From: an uncultured Bacteroidia bacterium
GTDB taxonomy: Bacteria > Bacteroidota > Bacteroidia > Bacteroidales > Prolixibacteraceae
DNA: 64,000 nt
Direction of reading: 5' to 3'
NCBI GenBank assembly: GCA_903897145.1
Contig: CAIUAN010000005.1
Coordinates: 62,001-126,000, forward strand
A program made the translations under genes and the position numbers. How positions within the stretch are numbered: position 1 is the first letter of the stretch; each line of letters begins with the position of its first letter. Positions 37,687-47,333 of the stretch are shown here, piece by piece. The notes under the pieces are model-generated. The model was not told where the DNA came from. It saw only the letters and a program-made list of their open reading frames with translations, and made no database searches.

Positions 37687-38622
37687 TTAAGCTTTATTCA
37701 AAGCATCCAAGACGTTCATAACTTCTTTTACATGACCTTCGCTGGTACGCATCATCTGCATCTCTTCTTCATTCAGCTGCAATTCGACAATTTGCTCAAC
37801 ACCATTCTTGCCTAACACGACTGGAACACCCAAATAGCAGTTATCCACGCCATATTCGCCTTGAAGCTGAATACAAACAGGAAATATTCTACGTTGATCT
37901 TTTACAATTGCTTCAACCATCTGCGCTGCAGCTGCACCAGGAGCATACCAAGCTGAGGTACCCATTAATTTCACAAGCTCTCCACCACCAGACTTAGTCC
38001 GCTCAACAATCGCGTCAAGTGTCTCCGCATCTAATAATTCGGTCACTGGGATACCACCTACAGTTGTGTAGCGTGTTAGAGGAACCATAGTGTCGCCATG
38101 GCCACCCAATAACATGCCTTGAATCTCTTTTTGCGAGATATTTAATGCATCTGATAAAAAGGCGCGATAACGAGCAGTATCTAGAATTCCTGCCATTCCC
38201 ATAATCCGGGTACGAGGAAGACCTGAGGCTAGGTGGGCCTGATAAGTCATTACATCCAATGGATTAGAAACAACAATAATGATTGCATTCGGCGAATATT
38301 TCACAATATTTTCAGTTACAGACTTTACAATTCCAGCGTTGATTTGAATTAAATCGTCGCGAGTCATGCCTGGTTTACGAGGTAATCCTGAAGTTATCAC
38401 AACGACATCAGAATCTGCAGTGCGTGCATAATCATTTGTTACACCAACCGTGCGCGTATCATAACCAATAATAGGGGCTTTTTGCCACATATCAAGAGCC
38501 TTGCCTTCGGCGATACCCTCTTTAATATCCAATAAAATAACCTCGTTTACAACTTCTCTATATGCTAAGGTATCAGCACAAGTTGATCCTACATTTCCTG
38601 CTCCTACGACTGTAACTTTCAT
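37687..38622 (-). CDS. mdh: Malate dehydrogenase (LDH-like type)
   Basis: Mdh oxidises malate to oxaloacetate with NAD in central metabolism. The 311-aa protein has the Rossmann loop VVGAGNVGSTCADTLA, the acceptor DIKEG after the second strand, and the substrate arginines in SGLPRKPGMTRDDLI. It also has MGMAGILDTARYR and the active-site histidine in GGHGDTMVPL. Its size matches the ~310-aa LDH-like MalDH group. Upstream lies a good promoter; downstream lies a terminator, so it appears monocistronic. Confidence 0.96.
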   Translation of the reverse strand: MKVTVVGAGNVGSTCADTLAYREVVNEVILLDIKEGIAEGKALDMWQKAPIIGYDTRTVGVTNDYARTADSDVVVITSGLPRKPGMTRDDLIQINAGIVKSVTENIVKYSPNAIIIVVSNPLDVMTYQAHLASGLPRTRIMGMAGILDTARYRAFLSDALNISQKEIQGMLLGGHGDTMVPLTRYTTVGGIPVTELLDAETLDAIVERTKSGGGELVKLMGTSAWYAPGAAAAQMVEAIVKDQRRIFPVCIQLQGEYGVDNCYLGVPVVLGKNGVEQIVELQLNEEEMQMMRTSEGHVKEVMNVLDALNKA

Positions 38623-38675
38623 AAATTGAATTATTATCTGACTAATTAAATATTAACCGTGTTTAAAAATCGATG

Positions 38676-38704
38676 CAAATTTACATAGTTTAGAGAAACA
38701 ACAA
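38676..38704 (-). promoter_or_regulatory. Promoter of mdh
   Basis: On the minus strand, TTG at 38704-38702, an 18-nt spacer, then TAAATTTG at 38683-38676, about 53 nt before the start codon. Confidence 0.65.
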
Positions 38705-38851
38705 AAACTAATTAGCAATCTCTTTGCGATTAGTTTAAATTCTAACTTTCAAGATGACTGAACAATGCTCAAAACACAAACTTCAGAAATTCAAATCACC
38801 TTATAGATTGCAGTCGCAATGCCACTTTCGACCAGTTTACAAAGTAAAAAT

Positions 38852-40243
38852 CTACAATCCAGCGATCTGTTTTATGACTCCAATCATCTCTTCGGCCAAA
38901 GCATCAGCTCTTTCCATTGACCGACTCTCGGCATAAATTCGAATGATAGGCTCGGTATTGGACTTCCGCAAATGGACCCACTCCTTATCAAAATCGATTT
39001 TTACTCCATCGACGGTATTTACCTCTTCGTGTTTAAAGCGAGCTTGAACTTGAAGAAGAATGTCATCTACGTTAATAGTTGGAGTTAGCTCTATTTTATT
39101 CTTCGAGATGAAATAATCGGGATAAGTGGCTCTAAGTTGTGTGCATTTCAAACCTGACTTTGCCAAATGTGTGAGAAAAAGAGCAATTCCAACCATGGAA
39201 TCTCGTCCATAATGGCTCATTGGATAGATAACCCCACCATTCCCTTCTCCACCTATGACTGCATTGGTATTTTTCATCATCGTGGTCACGTTAACCTCCC
39301 CAACTGCAGATGGATTATAGGTTGCACCATGCCTTTCAGTTATATCCCGCAAGGCTCTTGAGGAGGATAGATTGGATACCGTATTCCCTTTCGAATTTGA
39401 CAAAACATAATCAGCCACAGCAACCAATGTATATTCTTCATTAAATAAGGTGCCATCCTCGTTGATAATCGCCAAACGGTCGACATCGGGATCAACAACA
39501 AAACAAACGTCCACATTTGCTTTTGCGATGGTGGCAGATACCTCGATTAAATTTTCAGGTATTGGCTCTGGATTATGAGGGAAATGCCCATCTGGGGTAC
39601 AATTAAGTTCTAACACTTCAGCCACGCCCAATGCCTTTAGAAGCTGAGGCACAATAATTCCACCAACGGAATTTACGGCATCTACGGCGACTTTAAATTT
39701 TTTCTTTTTTATAGCCTCAATATCCACCAGTGCTAAATCAAGAACATGTTGAATATGATATTGGGTATAATCTGAAAAGGTCTGCGCCCCTAAATTGTCA
39801 ACAGTAGCAAATTCGAAACTCTCATTTTGAGCAATCGCCAAAACGATTTTCCCCTCTTGGTCGTTCAGAAACTCGCCATCGGAATTAAGCAATTTAAGTG
39901 CATTCCACTGTTTGGGATTATGACTGGCCGTAAGGATTATTCCTCCATCAGCCTTTTCAGCCAAAACGGCAAGTTCTGTCGTTGGAGTGGAAGCCAAACC
40001 CAGATTAACCACATCGGCCCCCATTCCTAATAAGGTGCCGCTCACAAGTGCATCCACCATTACTCCGGAGATTCGAGCATCTCTGCCAACGACAATCTTT
40101 ATCTTCTTTGATCCTTTCTGATTCGATTTAGCCCAGGTTAGATAGGCGGCAGTAAATTTAACTAAGTCAAGTGGAGTCAATCCCTCGCCAGGCAAACCTC
40201 CTATTGTACCCCGAATACCTGAAATTGATTTGATAAGTGCCAT
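38852..40243 (-). CDS. glmM: Phosphoglucosamine mutase
   Basis: GlmM converts glucosamine-6-phosphate to glucosamine-1-phosphate for peptidoglycan and LPS. The 463-aa protein has the phosphoserine loop ILTASHNPKQWNALK (Ser107). It also has the metal-binding DPDVDRLAI, the sugar-binding GGEGNGGVIYPM and the C-terminal phosphate loop RKSNTEPIIRIYAES. It could also be called a phosphomannomutase/phosphoglucomutase; GlmM is the usual name for this type in Bacteroidota. Confidence 0.88.
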   Translation of the reverse strand: MALIKSISGIRGTIGGLPGEGLTPLDLVKFTAAYLTWAKSNQKGSKKIKIVVGRDARISGVMVDALVSGTLLGMGADVVNLGLASTPTTELAVLAEKADGGIILTASHNPKQWNALKLLNSDGEFLNDQEGKIVLAIAQNESFEFATVDNLGAQTFSDYTQYHIQHVLDLALVDIEAIKKKKFKVAVDAVNSVGGIIVPQLLKALGVAEVLELNCTPDGHFPHNPEPIPENLIEVSATIAKANVDVCFVVDPDVDRLAIINEDGTLFNEEYTLVAVADYVLSNSKGNTVSNLSSSRALRDITERHGATYNPSAVGEVNVTTMMKNTNAVIGGEGNGGVIYPMSHYGRDSMVGIALFLTHLAKSGLKCTQLRATYPDYFISKNKIELTPTINVDDILLQVQARFKHEEVNTVDGVKIDFDKEWVHLRKSNTEPIIRIYAESRSMERADALAEEMIGVIKQIAGL

Positions 40244-40279
40244 ATATGGTGGTCTATTATGCTTGTAAACTTAAGTCTA

Positions 40280-40309
40280 CAAAGTTGTTAATTTGAGTCA
40301 ATTAATCAA
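40280..40309 (-). promoter_or_regulatory. Possible promoter of glmM
   Basis: On the minus strand, TTTG/TTG at 40310-40307, a 19-nt spacer, then CAACTTTG (one mismatch from TAnnTTTG) at 40287-40280. Confidence 0.5.
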
Positions 40310-40402
40310 AGGATTATTCTGCTTACGCTGAATTAAAGTTTAACTCTCCATTTTTTTACCGATATTTGCAACCGAAATAATAACAAGTCAAGTAATTACC
40401 AC

Positions 40403-41557
40403 ATGATTATCAGAAGAGGCAGAGGACAGGAGCGCGACGATAAGCGTACCGTCGATAAAAAAGAGCCCGGAACCAGACCCAGAGTAAAAAAAGGAAGTTC
40501 CGCACCAAGCGACCAGAGCAGAAAATCTAGCTCAAGTCGAGGCGAAGCAAAAGATGCAACCGCAGGCAAAAGAGTCGGCAAGACTAAAGTAATCAAAACA
40601 GCCTCCGGATCAAAACCCAAGAGTCCAGTTATTGGAAGGAATGGAAAAGAGAGGACTTCCGATGTATTTCGAAGAAACGTGATAGAAAAACGTCCTGCAC
40701 GAAAATTTGAAGGTGCAGAATCGGATCAATACCTCAACAAAACAGGCAAAGTATTACGAGGAAGACTCGGTAATAAGAACTTGAATGATGAGTTTGAGAC
40801 TTCAGGTAAAAAAGGCAAGGCAGCCCCTTCAAAAAAGGAGCCTGGCGCCATGCGACTCAATCGTTATATCGCCAATGCAGGCCTATGCTCGCGTCGCGAA
40901 GCAGATACCTTTATCGCAACTGGCTGTGTAACCATCAATGGAAAAATAGTTTCGGAGATGGGTTATCAAGTCTTACCAGGTGAATCAGTAAGTTTCAACG
41001 GAAAGATTATCACTGCAGAAAAGAAGATGTATGTCCTTTTAAATAAACCAAAGGGATATGTAACAACATCTGACGATCCACATGCAGATAAAACGGTGAT
41101 GGAACTGATCGCAAATGCCTGTCCTGAAAGGATTTATCCGGTTGGAAGATTAGACAAAGCCACTACTGGACTTTTGCTTTTCACCAATGATGGCGATATG
41201 ACCAAACGATTAACGCATCCGAAATACAATCGAAAAAAAATATATCATGTTTTCGTAGATCAAAAAGTTACGAAAAATCACCTGCAGGAGATCGTGGATG
41301 GGATTACCCTTGAAGATGGTTTTGTGGCAGCTGATTCAGTTAGCTATGTTAGTGAAGACGATAAAAAGCAAGTAGGGATAGAAATCCATTCGGGAAAAAA
41401 CAAAATCGTTAGACGTATTTTTGAGCACTTAGGCTATAAAGTGGAGAAGTTAGATCGAGTCTATTTCTGTGGCCTAACGAAGAAAGATCTACCGAGAGGA
41501 AGATGGAGATTCCTTACCGAGGACGAGGTTAATGTCCTTAAAATGAGCTCTAAGTAA
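40403..41557 (+). CDS. RsuA/RluB-family pseudouridine synthase with basic N-terminal extension
   Basis: This 384-aa enzyme isomerises a uridine in rRNA. The first ~148 residues are low-complexity and rich in Lys, Arg, Ser and Gly. The S4 RNA-binding domain starts at residue 150 (MRLNRYIANAGLCSRREADT). The catalytic domain has VLLNKPKGYVTTSDD and the catalytic Asp251 in YPVGRLDKATTGLLLFTNDG. The motif spacing fits RluB/RsuA. The internal ATG at 40850 lies exactly at the S4 start and could give a short form. Which uridine is modified is not shown by the sequence. Confidence 0.92.
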   Translation: MIIRRGRGQERDDKRTVDKKEPGTRPRVKKGSSAPSDQSRKSSSSRGEAKDATAGKRVGKTKVIKTASGSKPKSPVIGRNGKERTSDVFRRNVIEKRPARKFEGAESDQYLNKTGKVLRGRLGNKNLNDEFETSGKKGKAAPSKKEPGAMRLNRYIANAGLCSRREADTFIATGCVTINGKIVSEMGYQVLPGESVSFNGKIITAEKKMYVLLNKPKGYVTTSDDPHADKTVMELIANACPERIYPVGRLDKATTGLLLFTNDGDMTKRLTHPKYNRKKIYHVFVDQKVTKNHLQEIVDGITLEDGFVAADSVSYVSEDDKKQVGIEIHSGKNKIVRRIFEHLGYKVEKLDRVYFCGLTKKDLPRGRWRFLTEDEVNVLKMSSK

Positions 41558-41616
41558 TCGCATCGCGGTTGGCTGATTTACAAAACACTTTCCAAATAAA
41601 ACATCTAAGTTAGATT

Positions 41617-42867
41617 CTATTCGTAGCGTAAAGCATCGATAGGATCTAACTTAGATGCTTTTATAGCAGGAAGTACACCGGCGCCAAAACTCACGACAAG
41701 GCAGAGCAGCACCCCAACCATCATCCATTGCCATGGGATTACGAAGGAGCTACCTATAATCAATGAGACGCCATTACCTGCCAAGATTCCCAAGATAATT
41801 CCCAAAATTCCACCAAGCTGACCAATAATGATTGACTCTATCATAAATTGATTTTTGATGGAGCGGGAGTTTGCTCCAACGGCCTTATGGATACCAATCT
41901 CTCTGGTACGCTCAGCGACAGTTACCAATAAGATATTCATCAATCCTATGGCAGCTCCCAACAAGGTAATAAAGCCAATAACAGTGGCAGCAAGGGTTAC
42001 ATATTTTATATTATCGAGCAAAACACGAACAAGATTATCACTCTTCTCAACAAGAAAGTCGGAATCATCTGCCACACTTAATCCTCTAACATTTCGAAAT
42101 ACAGCCTCTGCCTCACCCATAGAAGCATCCATTAATTGAGCACTTTTAGGCATCACGCTAATTCGAAAGTTCATCGATGGCCTTGCGAAGTATTGTCTAA
42201 CATTCGAAAATGGTAGAAGCACAATCTGATCGGCCGAATTCCCAAATCCACTCCCCTTATCTTTTAATACTCCAACAATTAGATATTTACCACTCCCAAC
42301 AGAGATGTATTTCCCAATCGGATCGAGTTCTGAAGGAAAAATCTTTTTCACCAAAGCGTCTCCCACCAAGGCAACATTATCCCCTTCAAAAGATTCTTTA
42401 AAAGTCAGACCTCTCCCCGACTCTAATTCATACCCAGCGATCGTTAAAAAGTTCTCATCGACCCCCCGGACGGTAATATTAGGGTTGCTTTTCTTGGTAT
42501 CAGACTTAACTGTAGCTGTTTGAGTGGCAAGAACAGAAATAGAAACTGTCGAAGGAAAAGTGTATTGCTCACGAAAGGCGCGAGCTTGGGTATAGCTAAT
42601 ATAGCTGTAGTTCATGGTTCGACCAGGCTGACTTCCGATATGGATGCGCGTACCTCGACTCTGAATACTAAACGTGTTCGCTCCAAGTCTTGTAAACTCG
42701 GTCGTAATAGAATTTTTTATGGAGTCAATAGCTGTCAAGATTCCCACCAAGGCTGAAATACCCACTGCAATAATCAAGATTGTCAAAACAGATCGCACTA
42801 GGTTACCCCGAATAGACTGGAAGGCGATTCGAATATTCTCAATGACTAAGGGTTTAATCCAAATCAT
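41617..42867 (-). CDS. MacB/FtsX-type ABC transporter permease
   Basis: This 416-aa inner-membrane protein has TM1 at about 20-42, a periplasmic MacB core domain (about 45-270, including VRGVDENFLTIAGYELESGR), and three C-terminal TMs (FtsX domain). The latter carries VTLAATVIGFITLLGAAIGL and ERTREIGIHKAVGANSRSIK. It ends KASKLDPIDALRYE, the usual tail. No ATPase or membrane-fusion gene lies next to it, so its partners must be encoded elsewhere. It is divergent from aconitase. Confidence 0.92.
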   Translation of the reverse strand: MIWIKPLVIENIRIAFQSIRGNLVRSVLTILIIAVGISALVGILTAIDSIKNSITTEFTRLGANTFSIQSRGTRIHIGSQPGRTMNYSYISYTQARAFREQYTFPSTVSISVLATQTATVKSDTKKSNPNITVRGVDENFLTIAGYELESGRGLTFKESFEGDNVALVGDALVKKIFPSELDPIGKYISVGSGKYLIVGVLKDKGSGFGNSADQIVLLPFSNVRQYFARPSMNFRISVMPKSAQLMDASMGEAEAVFRNVRGLSVADDSDFLVEKSDNLVRVLLDNIKYVTLAATVIGFITLLGAAIGLMNILLVTVAERTREIGIHKAVGANSRSIKNQFMIESIIIGQLGGILGIILGILAGNGVSLIIGSSFVIPWQWMMVGVLLCLVVSFGAGVLPAIKASKLDPIDALRYE

Positions 42868-42901
42868 ACGCTATTTCTAGGTGGGAGTAAACTTAAATAA
42901 G

Positions 42902-42938
42902 GTGCTAATTTAAAACATCCAATTCATAAAATTAGCAC
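42902..42938. repeat. Inverted repeat in the permease-aconitase divergent region
   Basis: Perfect 10-bp arms GTGCTAATTT (42902-42911) and AAATTAGCAC (42929-42938) with a 17-nt spacer, between the two divergent start codons. Confidence 0.6.
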
Positions 42939-43020
42939 AAAAAACAGTAAAGTTCACTATTTTTTTCTCGTCAATAATCGTTAATATTGCAGTTCAATTA
43001 TAATCTTAAAACAGTACCGC

Positions 43021-45282
43021 ATGGCTTATGACATTGAGATGGTTCGCAAGGTATATGCTGCGATTCCAGAACGCGTAAAAAAACTACGTGGATTAATTGG
43101 CAGACCAGTTACATTAACTGAAAAAATTCTGTATTCACACCTCTCTGGAGAGCTTCCTACACAGGCTTTCGAAAAGGGCGTTTCATATGTAAATTTTGAT
43201 CCCGATCGGGTTGCCATGCAGGATGCCACGGCTCAAATGGCACTATTGCAATTTATGCAGGCAGGAAAAAGTGTTGTCAGCGTCCCTTCAACGGTTCATT
43301 GTGACCACTTAATATTGGCACAAACTGGTGCTATTGAAGATTTAAAAAAGGCAGAAGAGACAAACAAAGAAGTGTATAGCTTCCTCTCTTCTGTGTCCAA
43401 AAAATATGGTATCGGTTTCTGGAAACCAGGAGCTGGAATTATCCATCAGGTAGTCTTAGAAAACTATGCTTTCCCTGGTGGAATGATGATTGGTACCGAC
43501 TCACATACCGTAAATGCTGGCGGATTAGGAATGATTGCTATTGGTGTTGGCGGTGCCGATGCAGTAGATGTCATGACGGGCATTCCATGGGAATTGAAAT
43601 TCCCTAAATTAATTGGTGTAAATTTAACCGGAAAACTCAGTGGCTGGGCATCTCCAAAAGATGTCATTCTAAAAGTTGCTGGCATTCTTACCGTAAAAGG
43701 GGGAACTGGTTGCATCATCGAATATTTTGGCCCAGGAGCAGCAAGTTTATCTTGTACTGGAAAAGGAACCATCTGCAACATGGGTGCTGAAGTAGGCGCA
43801 ACAACTTCAACTTTCGCATTCGACGATAGTATGAGCGAATATTTAAAAGCCACTGGTCGTGCTGACATCGCTGAGATGGCAACGAAGATTGCTTCTGACC
43901 TTCGAGCCGACGATGAAGTTTATGCAAATCCGTCAAAGTATTTTGATCAAGTTATTGAGATTAATCTATCTGAGCTTGAGCCTCATATTAATGGACCTTT
44001 TACGCCAGATTTTGCAACTCCACTTTCTCAATTTAAGACTGTGGCAAAAGAAAAAGGGTGGCCAATGGAGATGAAAGTTGGCTTAATTGGATCATGCACC
44101 AACTCATCTTATGAAGATATTAGCCGTGCAGCATCTGTAGCCAGACAAGCGCGCGAAAAAAACTTAAAAGTAAAAGCAGAATTCACTGTAACGCCGGGCT
44201 CTGAGCTTGTACGTTACACTGTTGCTCGCGATGGCTTCTTGGATGCTTTCGAACAAATGGGCGGCGTGGTTCTTGCCAATGCTTGTGGACCTTGTATTGG
44301 ACAATGGTCAAGACATAATGCAGCCAATCTTCCTGAAAACTCTATCATGACTTCTTTTAACAGGAATTTTGCAAAACGAACCGATGGAAATCCAAAGACG
44401 CATGGATTCGTGGCTTCTCCAGAGATTGTGACTGCTTTCGCGATTGCCGGAACATTGGATTTTAATCCAGCAACCGACTATTTAGTGAATGAGAATGGGG
44501 AGAAAGTTAAGCTAGATCCGCCATCAGGAAATGATTTACCACAAAAAGGGTTTGCGGTAGAAGATCAAGGCTTGATTCCACCGTCATTAGACTATCAAGG
44601 AATTGAGATCTCCGTAAGCAGCAGTTCAGATAGACTTCAGCTTCTTGAGCCATTTAAACCTTGGTCAGGAAAAGATTTGAAAGGACTTAAGCTTTTAATC
44701 AAAGCTAGAGGCAAGTGTACGACCGATCATATCTCGATGGCTGGACCATGGCTTACTTACAGAGGTCATTTAGACAACATCTCTGAGAACCTATTAATCG
44801 GAGCAGTAAATGACTTTAACGGCAATACAAATTCGGTTAAAAACCAACTAACAGGTGAATATGGCCCAGTGCCAACAACGGCAAGAGCCTATAAAAAAGA
44901 GGGCTTTGCCTCTGTGATCGTGGGCGATGAGAATTACGGTGAAGGTTCATCACGAGAGCATGCTGCGATGGAACCACGTCATCTTGGAGCTATGGTTGTG
45001 TTAACACGATCATTTGCTCGTATTCATGAGACAAATTTGAAGAAACAAGGGATGCTTGCCCTGACCTTTGCAAATCCATCAGACTACAGCAAAATACAGG
45101 AGAATGATTCAATTGACATCGTTGGTCTTGAATCATTTGAGCCTGGGAAACAGTTGCAATTAGTGCTTCATCATGCCGATGGGTCAACTGAAGAGATTGG
45201 TGCTAAGCATACCTATAACGAAGCACAAATTGAGTGGTTTAAGGCTGGATCATGTCTTAATTTTATAAAAAATAATCAATAA
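43021..45282 (+). CDS. acn: Aconitate hydratase (mitochondrial/ACO2-like type)
   Basis: Aconitase interconverts citrate and isocitrate and carries a [4Fe-4S] cluster. The 753-aa protein has cluster ligands in [18 protein letters not shown] and [10 protein letters not shown], so all three cysteines are present. It also has [20 protein letters not shown] and the swivelling domain with [20 protein letters not shown]. Length and order match the mitochondrial-type enzymes. A 14-bp hairpin without a T tract follows the stop codon. Confidence 0.96.
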   Translation: MAYDIEMVRKVYAAIPERVKKLRGLIGRPVTLTEKILYSHLSGELPTQAFEKGVSYVNFDPDRVAMQDATAQMALLQFMQAGKSVVSVPSTVHCDHLILAQTGAIEDLKKAEETNKEVYSFLSSVSKKYGIGFWKPGAGIIHQVVLENYAFPGGMMIGTDSHTVNAGGLGMIAIGVGGADAVDVMTGIPWELKFPKLIGVNLTGKLSGWASPKDVILKVAGILTVKGGTGCIIEYFGPGAASLSCTGKGTICNMGAEVGATTSTFAFDDSMSEYLKATGRADIAEMATKIASDLRADDEVYANPSKYFDQVIEINLSELEPHINGPFTPDFATPLSQFKTVAKEKGWPMEMKVGLIGSCTNSSYEDISRAASVARQAREKNLKVKAEFTVTPGSELVRYTVARDGFLDAFEQMGGVVLANACGPCIGQWSRHNAANLPENSIMTSFNRNFAKRTDGNPKTHGFVASPEIVTAFAIAGTLDFNPATDYLVNENGEKVKLDPPSGNDLPQKGFAVEDQGLIPPSLDYQGIEISVSSSSDRLQLLEPFKPWSGKDLKGLKLLIKARGKCTTDHISMAGPWLTYRGHLDNISENLLIGAVNDFNGNTNSVKNQLTGEYGPVPTTARAYKKEGFASVIVGDENYGEGSSREHAAMEPRHLGAMVVLTRSFARIHETNLKKQGMLALTFANPSDYSKIQENDSIDIVGLESFEPGKQLQLVLHHADGSTEEIGAKHTYNEAQIEWFKAGSCLNFIKNNQ

Positions 45283-45285
45283 AAC

Positions 45286-45327
45286 TTTCTGCAAGGAGCA
45301 AAGTGATCCTTCTGCTCCTTGCAGAAA
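45286..45327 (+). repeat. 14-bp hairpin after aconitase, no T tract
   Basis: Perfect arms TTTCTGCAAGGAGC (45286-45299) and GCTCCTTGCAGAAA (45314-45327), with a 14-nt loop. It is followed by ACCATT and not by a T run, so it does not look like a standard intrinsic terminator. Confidence 0.75.
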
Positions 45328-45447
45328 ACCATTCTTACCCGTGGAATTTGGATATGTGATTATTTAGTAGTAGATTAGAACTAGAATTAAGGGCGTTTAA
45401 ACGTCTTCGTTGCATCGAATATTCTAGACTTTTTTCTTGTTAAACTC

Positions 45448-45975
45448 ATGGTATTTAAATTCAAAATCATATCAGATCAGGTGGGAAATTTTGTTTTGCA
45501 TATCAATGCGGATGCAAATCACACCTTTCTTCAACTCCACGAGGCCCTGCAACTCGCCTGTCGATTTGACCAGTCAGAAATTGCAACCTTCTATCTTGCA
45601 GATGAAGAGTGGGACAAGATTTTGGAAATCCCAATGGATACAAGAGTAAAAGAGCCAAAATTAGCTTTAAGATCGATGGGACAGGTGAAGCTAGGTGAAC
45701 TTTTAATCCAGCAAGAGCTGAACCTAATTTATGTTTTTGATATCCGCAATCAAAAGTCATTGTACATTCAAATCAAAGAGATCGAGACAGAAAAACAGTT
45801 GCGTGTTCCTGCCTTGATAAAAAAGCTTGGAAATTCTCCTTTACAACACTCTTTCAATGAAAACGACTCAGATCTTTTATCAAACCAAGTCACAACCCAT
45901 CAGATAGACTATTCGGATTTCGGCGAACTACAAGACCTCGATTTAATAGTAGGAGAGACAGAAGAAGTCAATTAA
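45448..45975 (+). CDS. pRiA4b ORF-3-like family protein
   Basis: This 175-aa protein resembles the pRiA4b ORF-3-like (PRiA4_ORF3) domain. Indicators are the N-terminal VFKFKIISDQVGNFVLHINA, then ANHTFLQLHEALQLACRFD, ATFYLADEEWDK and LGELLIQQELNLIYVFDIRN (typically ...YVYDFGD.W). The usual aspartate-glycine-tryptophan end of that motif is altered here. The last ~50 residues are acidic and of low complexity. The function of the family is unknown. It lies 36 nt upstream of miaA and is probably cotranscribed. Confidence 0.7.
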   Translation: MVFKFKIISDQVGNFVLHINADANHTFLQLHEALQLACRFDQSEIATFYLADEEWDKILEIPMDTRVKEPKLALRSMGQVKLGELLIQQELNLIYVFDIRNQKSLYIQIKEIETEKQLRVPALIKKLGNSPLQHSFNENDSDLLSNQVTTHQIDYSDFGELQDLDLIVGETEEVN

Positions 45976-46011
45976 TTACCAACCGCTAAGTCTTGCAAAC
46001 CTAAATTTTAA

Positions 46012-46917
46012 ATGACTAAAACACTCATTATTCTTCTCGGGCCTACGGGTGTTGGCAAGACGGATTTAAGTATTGACATAGCTGCATTTTTGAAAACGGA
46101 GATTATTTCTTGCGATTCACGGCAGATATTTCAAGAGATGAATATTGGTACAGCTGTGCCAGATCAAACGACGCTAGAGGCTATTCCTCATCATTTTATT
46201 CAAACACATTCCATTCATGATCCATACAATGCTCGGAGATTTGAGTTAGACGGTCTGCAAAAGCTAGACCAACTCTTCAAAACTTACGATAGCGTGCTTA
46301 TGACAGGTGGATCGATGCTTTACATTGACGCACTTGTGAATGGCCTTGATGACCTGCCCAACATAGACCCTGATTTGCGTCTTTCGTTAATGAATAGACT
46401 GGCATCTGAAGGGCTCGGACCACTACTTGATCAACTACAGCTATTGGATCCTAACTATTTTGCAGAGGTAGATCGTAAGAATCCCAAACGCATTGTCCAT
46501 GCCTTGGAAGTTTGTCTAACTACCGGAAAACCATTTTCGGAACTACGAACCAATAAAATCCAAGATCGGCCATTTAAGATTATTAAAATCGGTTTAAACT
46601 GCGATCGAGCAATCTTGCATAACCGCATCAATGATCGTGTAGAAAAAATGTTTAAAGATGGCTTAGAAGCAGAAGCAAAGAGGCTTTATGAATTTAGAGA
46701 TCTTAACTCATTAAATACCTTGGGTTACCGAGAATTATTCGATTATTTCGACAGAACAATTACGCTTGCGCAGGCGAATGAAAAAATAAAGGCAAACACT
46801 CGAAAGTATGCCCGAAAGCAACTAACCTGGTTCAGGCGAGATCCTGAGATTACCTGGTTTAGTCCCAATCAAAAAGAGGAGATTTTAAGTTACTTAAAGC
46901 TAAACCTCGCGTTATAG
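46012..46917 (+). CDS. miaA: tRNA dimethylallyltransferase
   Basis: MiaA adds a dimethylallyl group to A37 of tRNAs that read UNN codons. The 301-aa enzyme has the P-loop GPTGVGKTDLS (9-19), DSRQIFQEMNIGTAVP, the MTGGSMLYIDALVNGLDDLP stretch and KYARKQLTWFRRDPEITWF near the C-terminus. Size and motifs are normal. It overlaps the start of a 20-bp bidirectional terminator. Confidence 0.96.
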   Translation: MTKTLIILLGPTGVGKTDLSIDIAAFLKTEIISCDSRQIFQEMNIGTAVPDQTTLEAIPHHFIQTHSIHDPYNARRFELDGLQKLDQLFKTYDSVLMTGGSMLYIDALVNGLDDLPNIDPDLRLSLMNRLASEGLGPLLDQLQLLDPNYFAEVDRKNPKRIVHALEVCLTTGKPFSELRTNKIQDRPFKIIKIGLNCDRAILHNRINDRVEKMFKDGLEAEAKRLYEFRDLNSLNTLGYRELFDYFDRTITLAQANEKIKANTRKYARKQLTWFRRDPEITWFSPNQKEEILSYLKLNLAL

Positions 46918-46958
46918 AAATAAAAAGAGCTGGACAAACCAGCTCTTTTTATTTCTAT
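46914..46958. terminator. Bidirectional terminator between miaA and the acidic-tail gene
   Basis: A perfect 20-bp stem (arms 46914-46933 and 46939-46958) with loop ACAAA. The core is AAAAAGAGCTGG/CCAGCTCTTTTT, giving a T tract on both strands. The left arm overlaps the miaA stop codon, and the right arm ends 6 nt before the convergent gene. Confidence 0.87.
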
Positions 46959-46964
46959 AAAAGA

Positions 46965-47333
46965 CTAAACATCGTCTTCCATATCGTCATCTTCATCATC
47001 AGGCATGTCGTCTGGAATATCATTAACATCCTCTTCGACATCATCATGACCCTCGAATTCTTGCAATGCAAAATCATCCCGTAATACGCCATCATCATTA
47101 AAATCATCGTCATTTTCAACAATGTTATTGGCCTCTTCTAGGGTCATCCGAACGAGATAATAAAACTCATCCGTTTCATAAGGCAATGCAGAAACGACTT
47201 TGCCTTTTGCATTAATGTAAGTGATAAGACTTCCCGAGAAACCTTGAGGGTAAGTAAGCTTGATTTGACCTTGCACATCGAGCGGGAGCTTGTCATAGTC
47301 CTTTACAACGCGTGGTTTGTTGATTTTTGCCAT
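46965..47333 (-). CDS. Hypothetical protein with acidic tail
   Basis: A 122-aa protein that I do not recognise. Residues 1-75 appear folded (VVKDYDKLPLDVQGQIKLTY, PQGFSGSLITYINAKGKVVS, ALPYETDEFYYLVRMT). Residues about 76-122 are almost entirely Asp/Glu, with an acidic low-complexity end. It is soluble. Convergent with miaA, it has its own promoter region that I could not define. The start ATG at 47333 is the only good choice. Confidence 0.75.
   Translation of the reverse strand: MAKINKPRVVKDYDKLPLDVQGQIKLTYPQGFSGSLITYINAKGKVVSALPYETDEFYYLVRMTLEEANNIVENDDDFNDDGVLRDDFALQEFEGHDDVEEDVNDIPDDMPDDEDDDMEDDV

Noticed and set aside
43464-43868. 134-aa minus-strand ORF within aconitase
   Set aside because: Antisense shadow of a conserved gene; composition is what the complement of aconitase predicts.
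45394-45403. CGTTTAAACG palindrome upstream of the pRiA4b ORF-3-like gene
   Set aside because: A 10-bp palindrome is short and can arise by chance; no paired element was seen.
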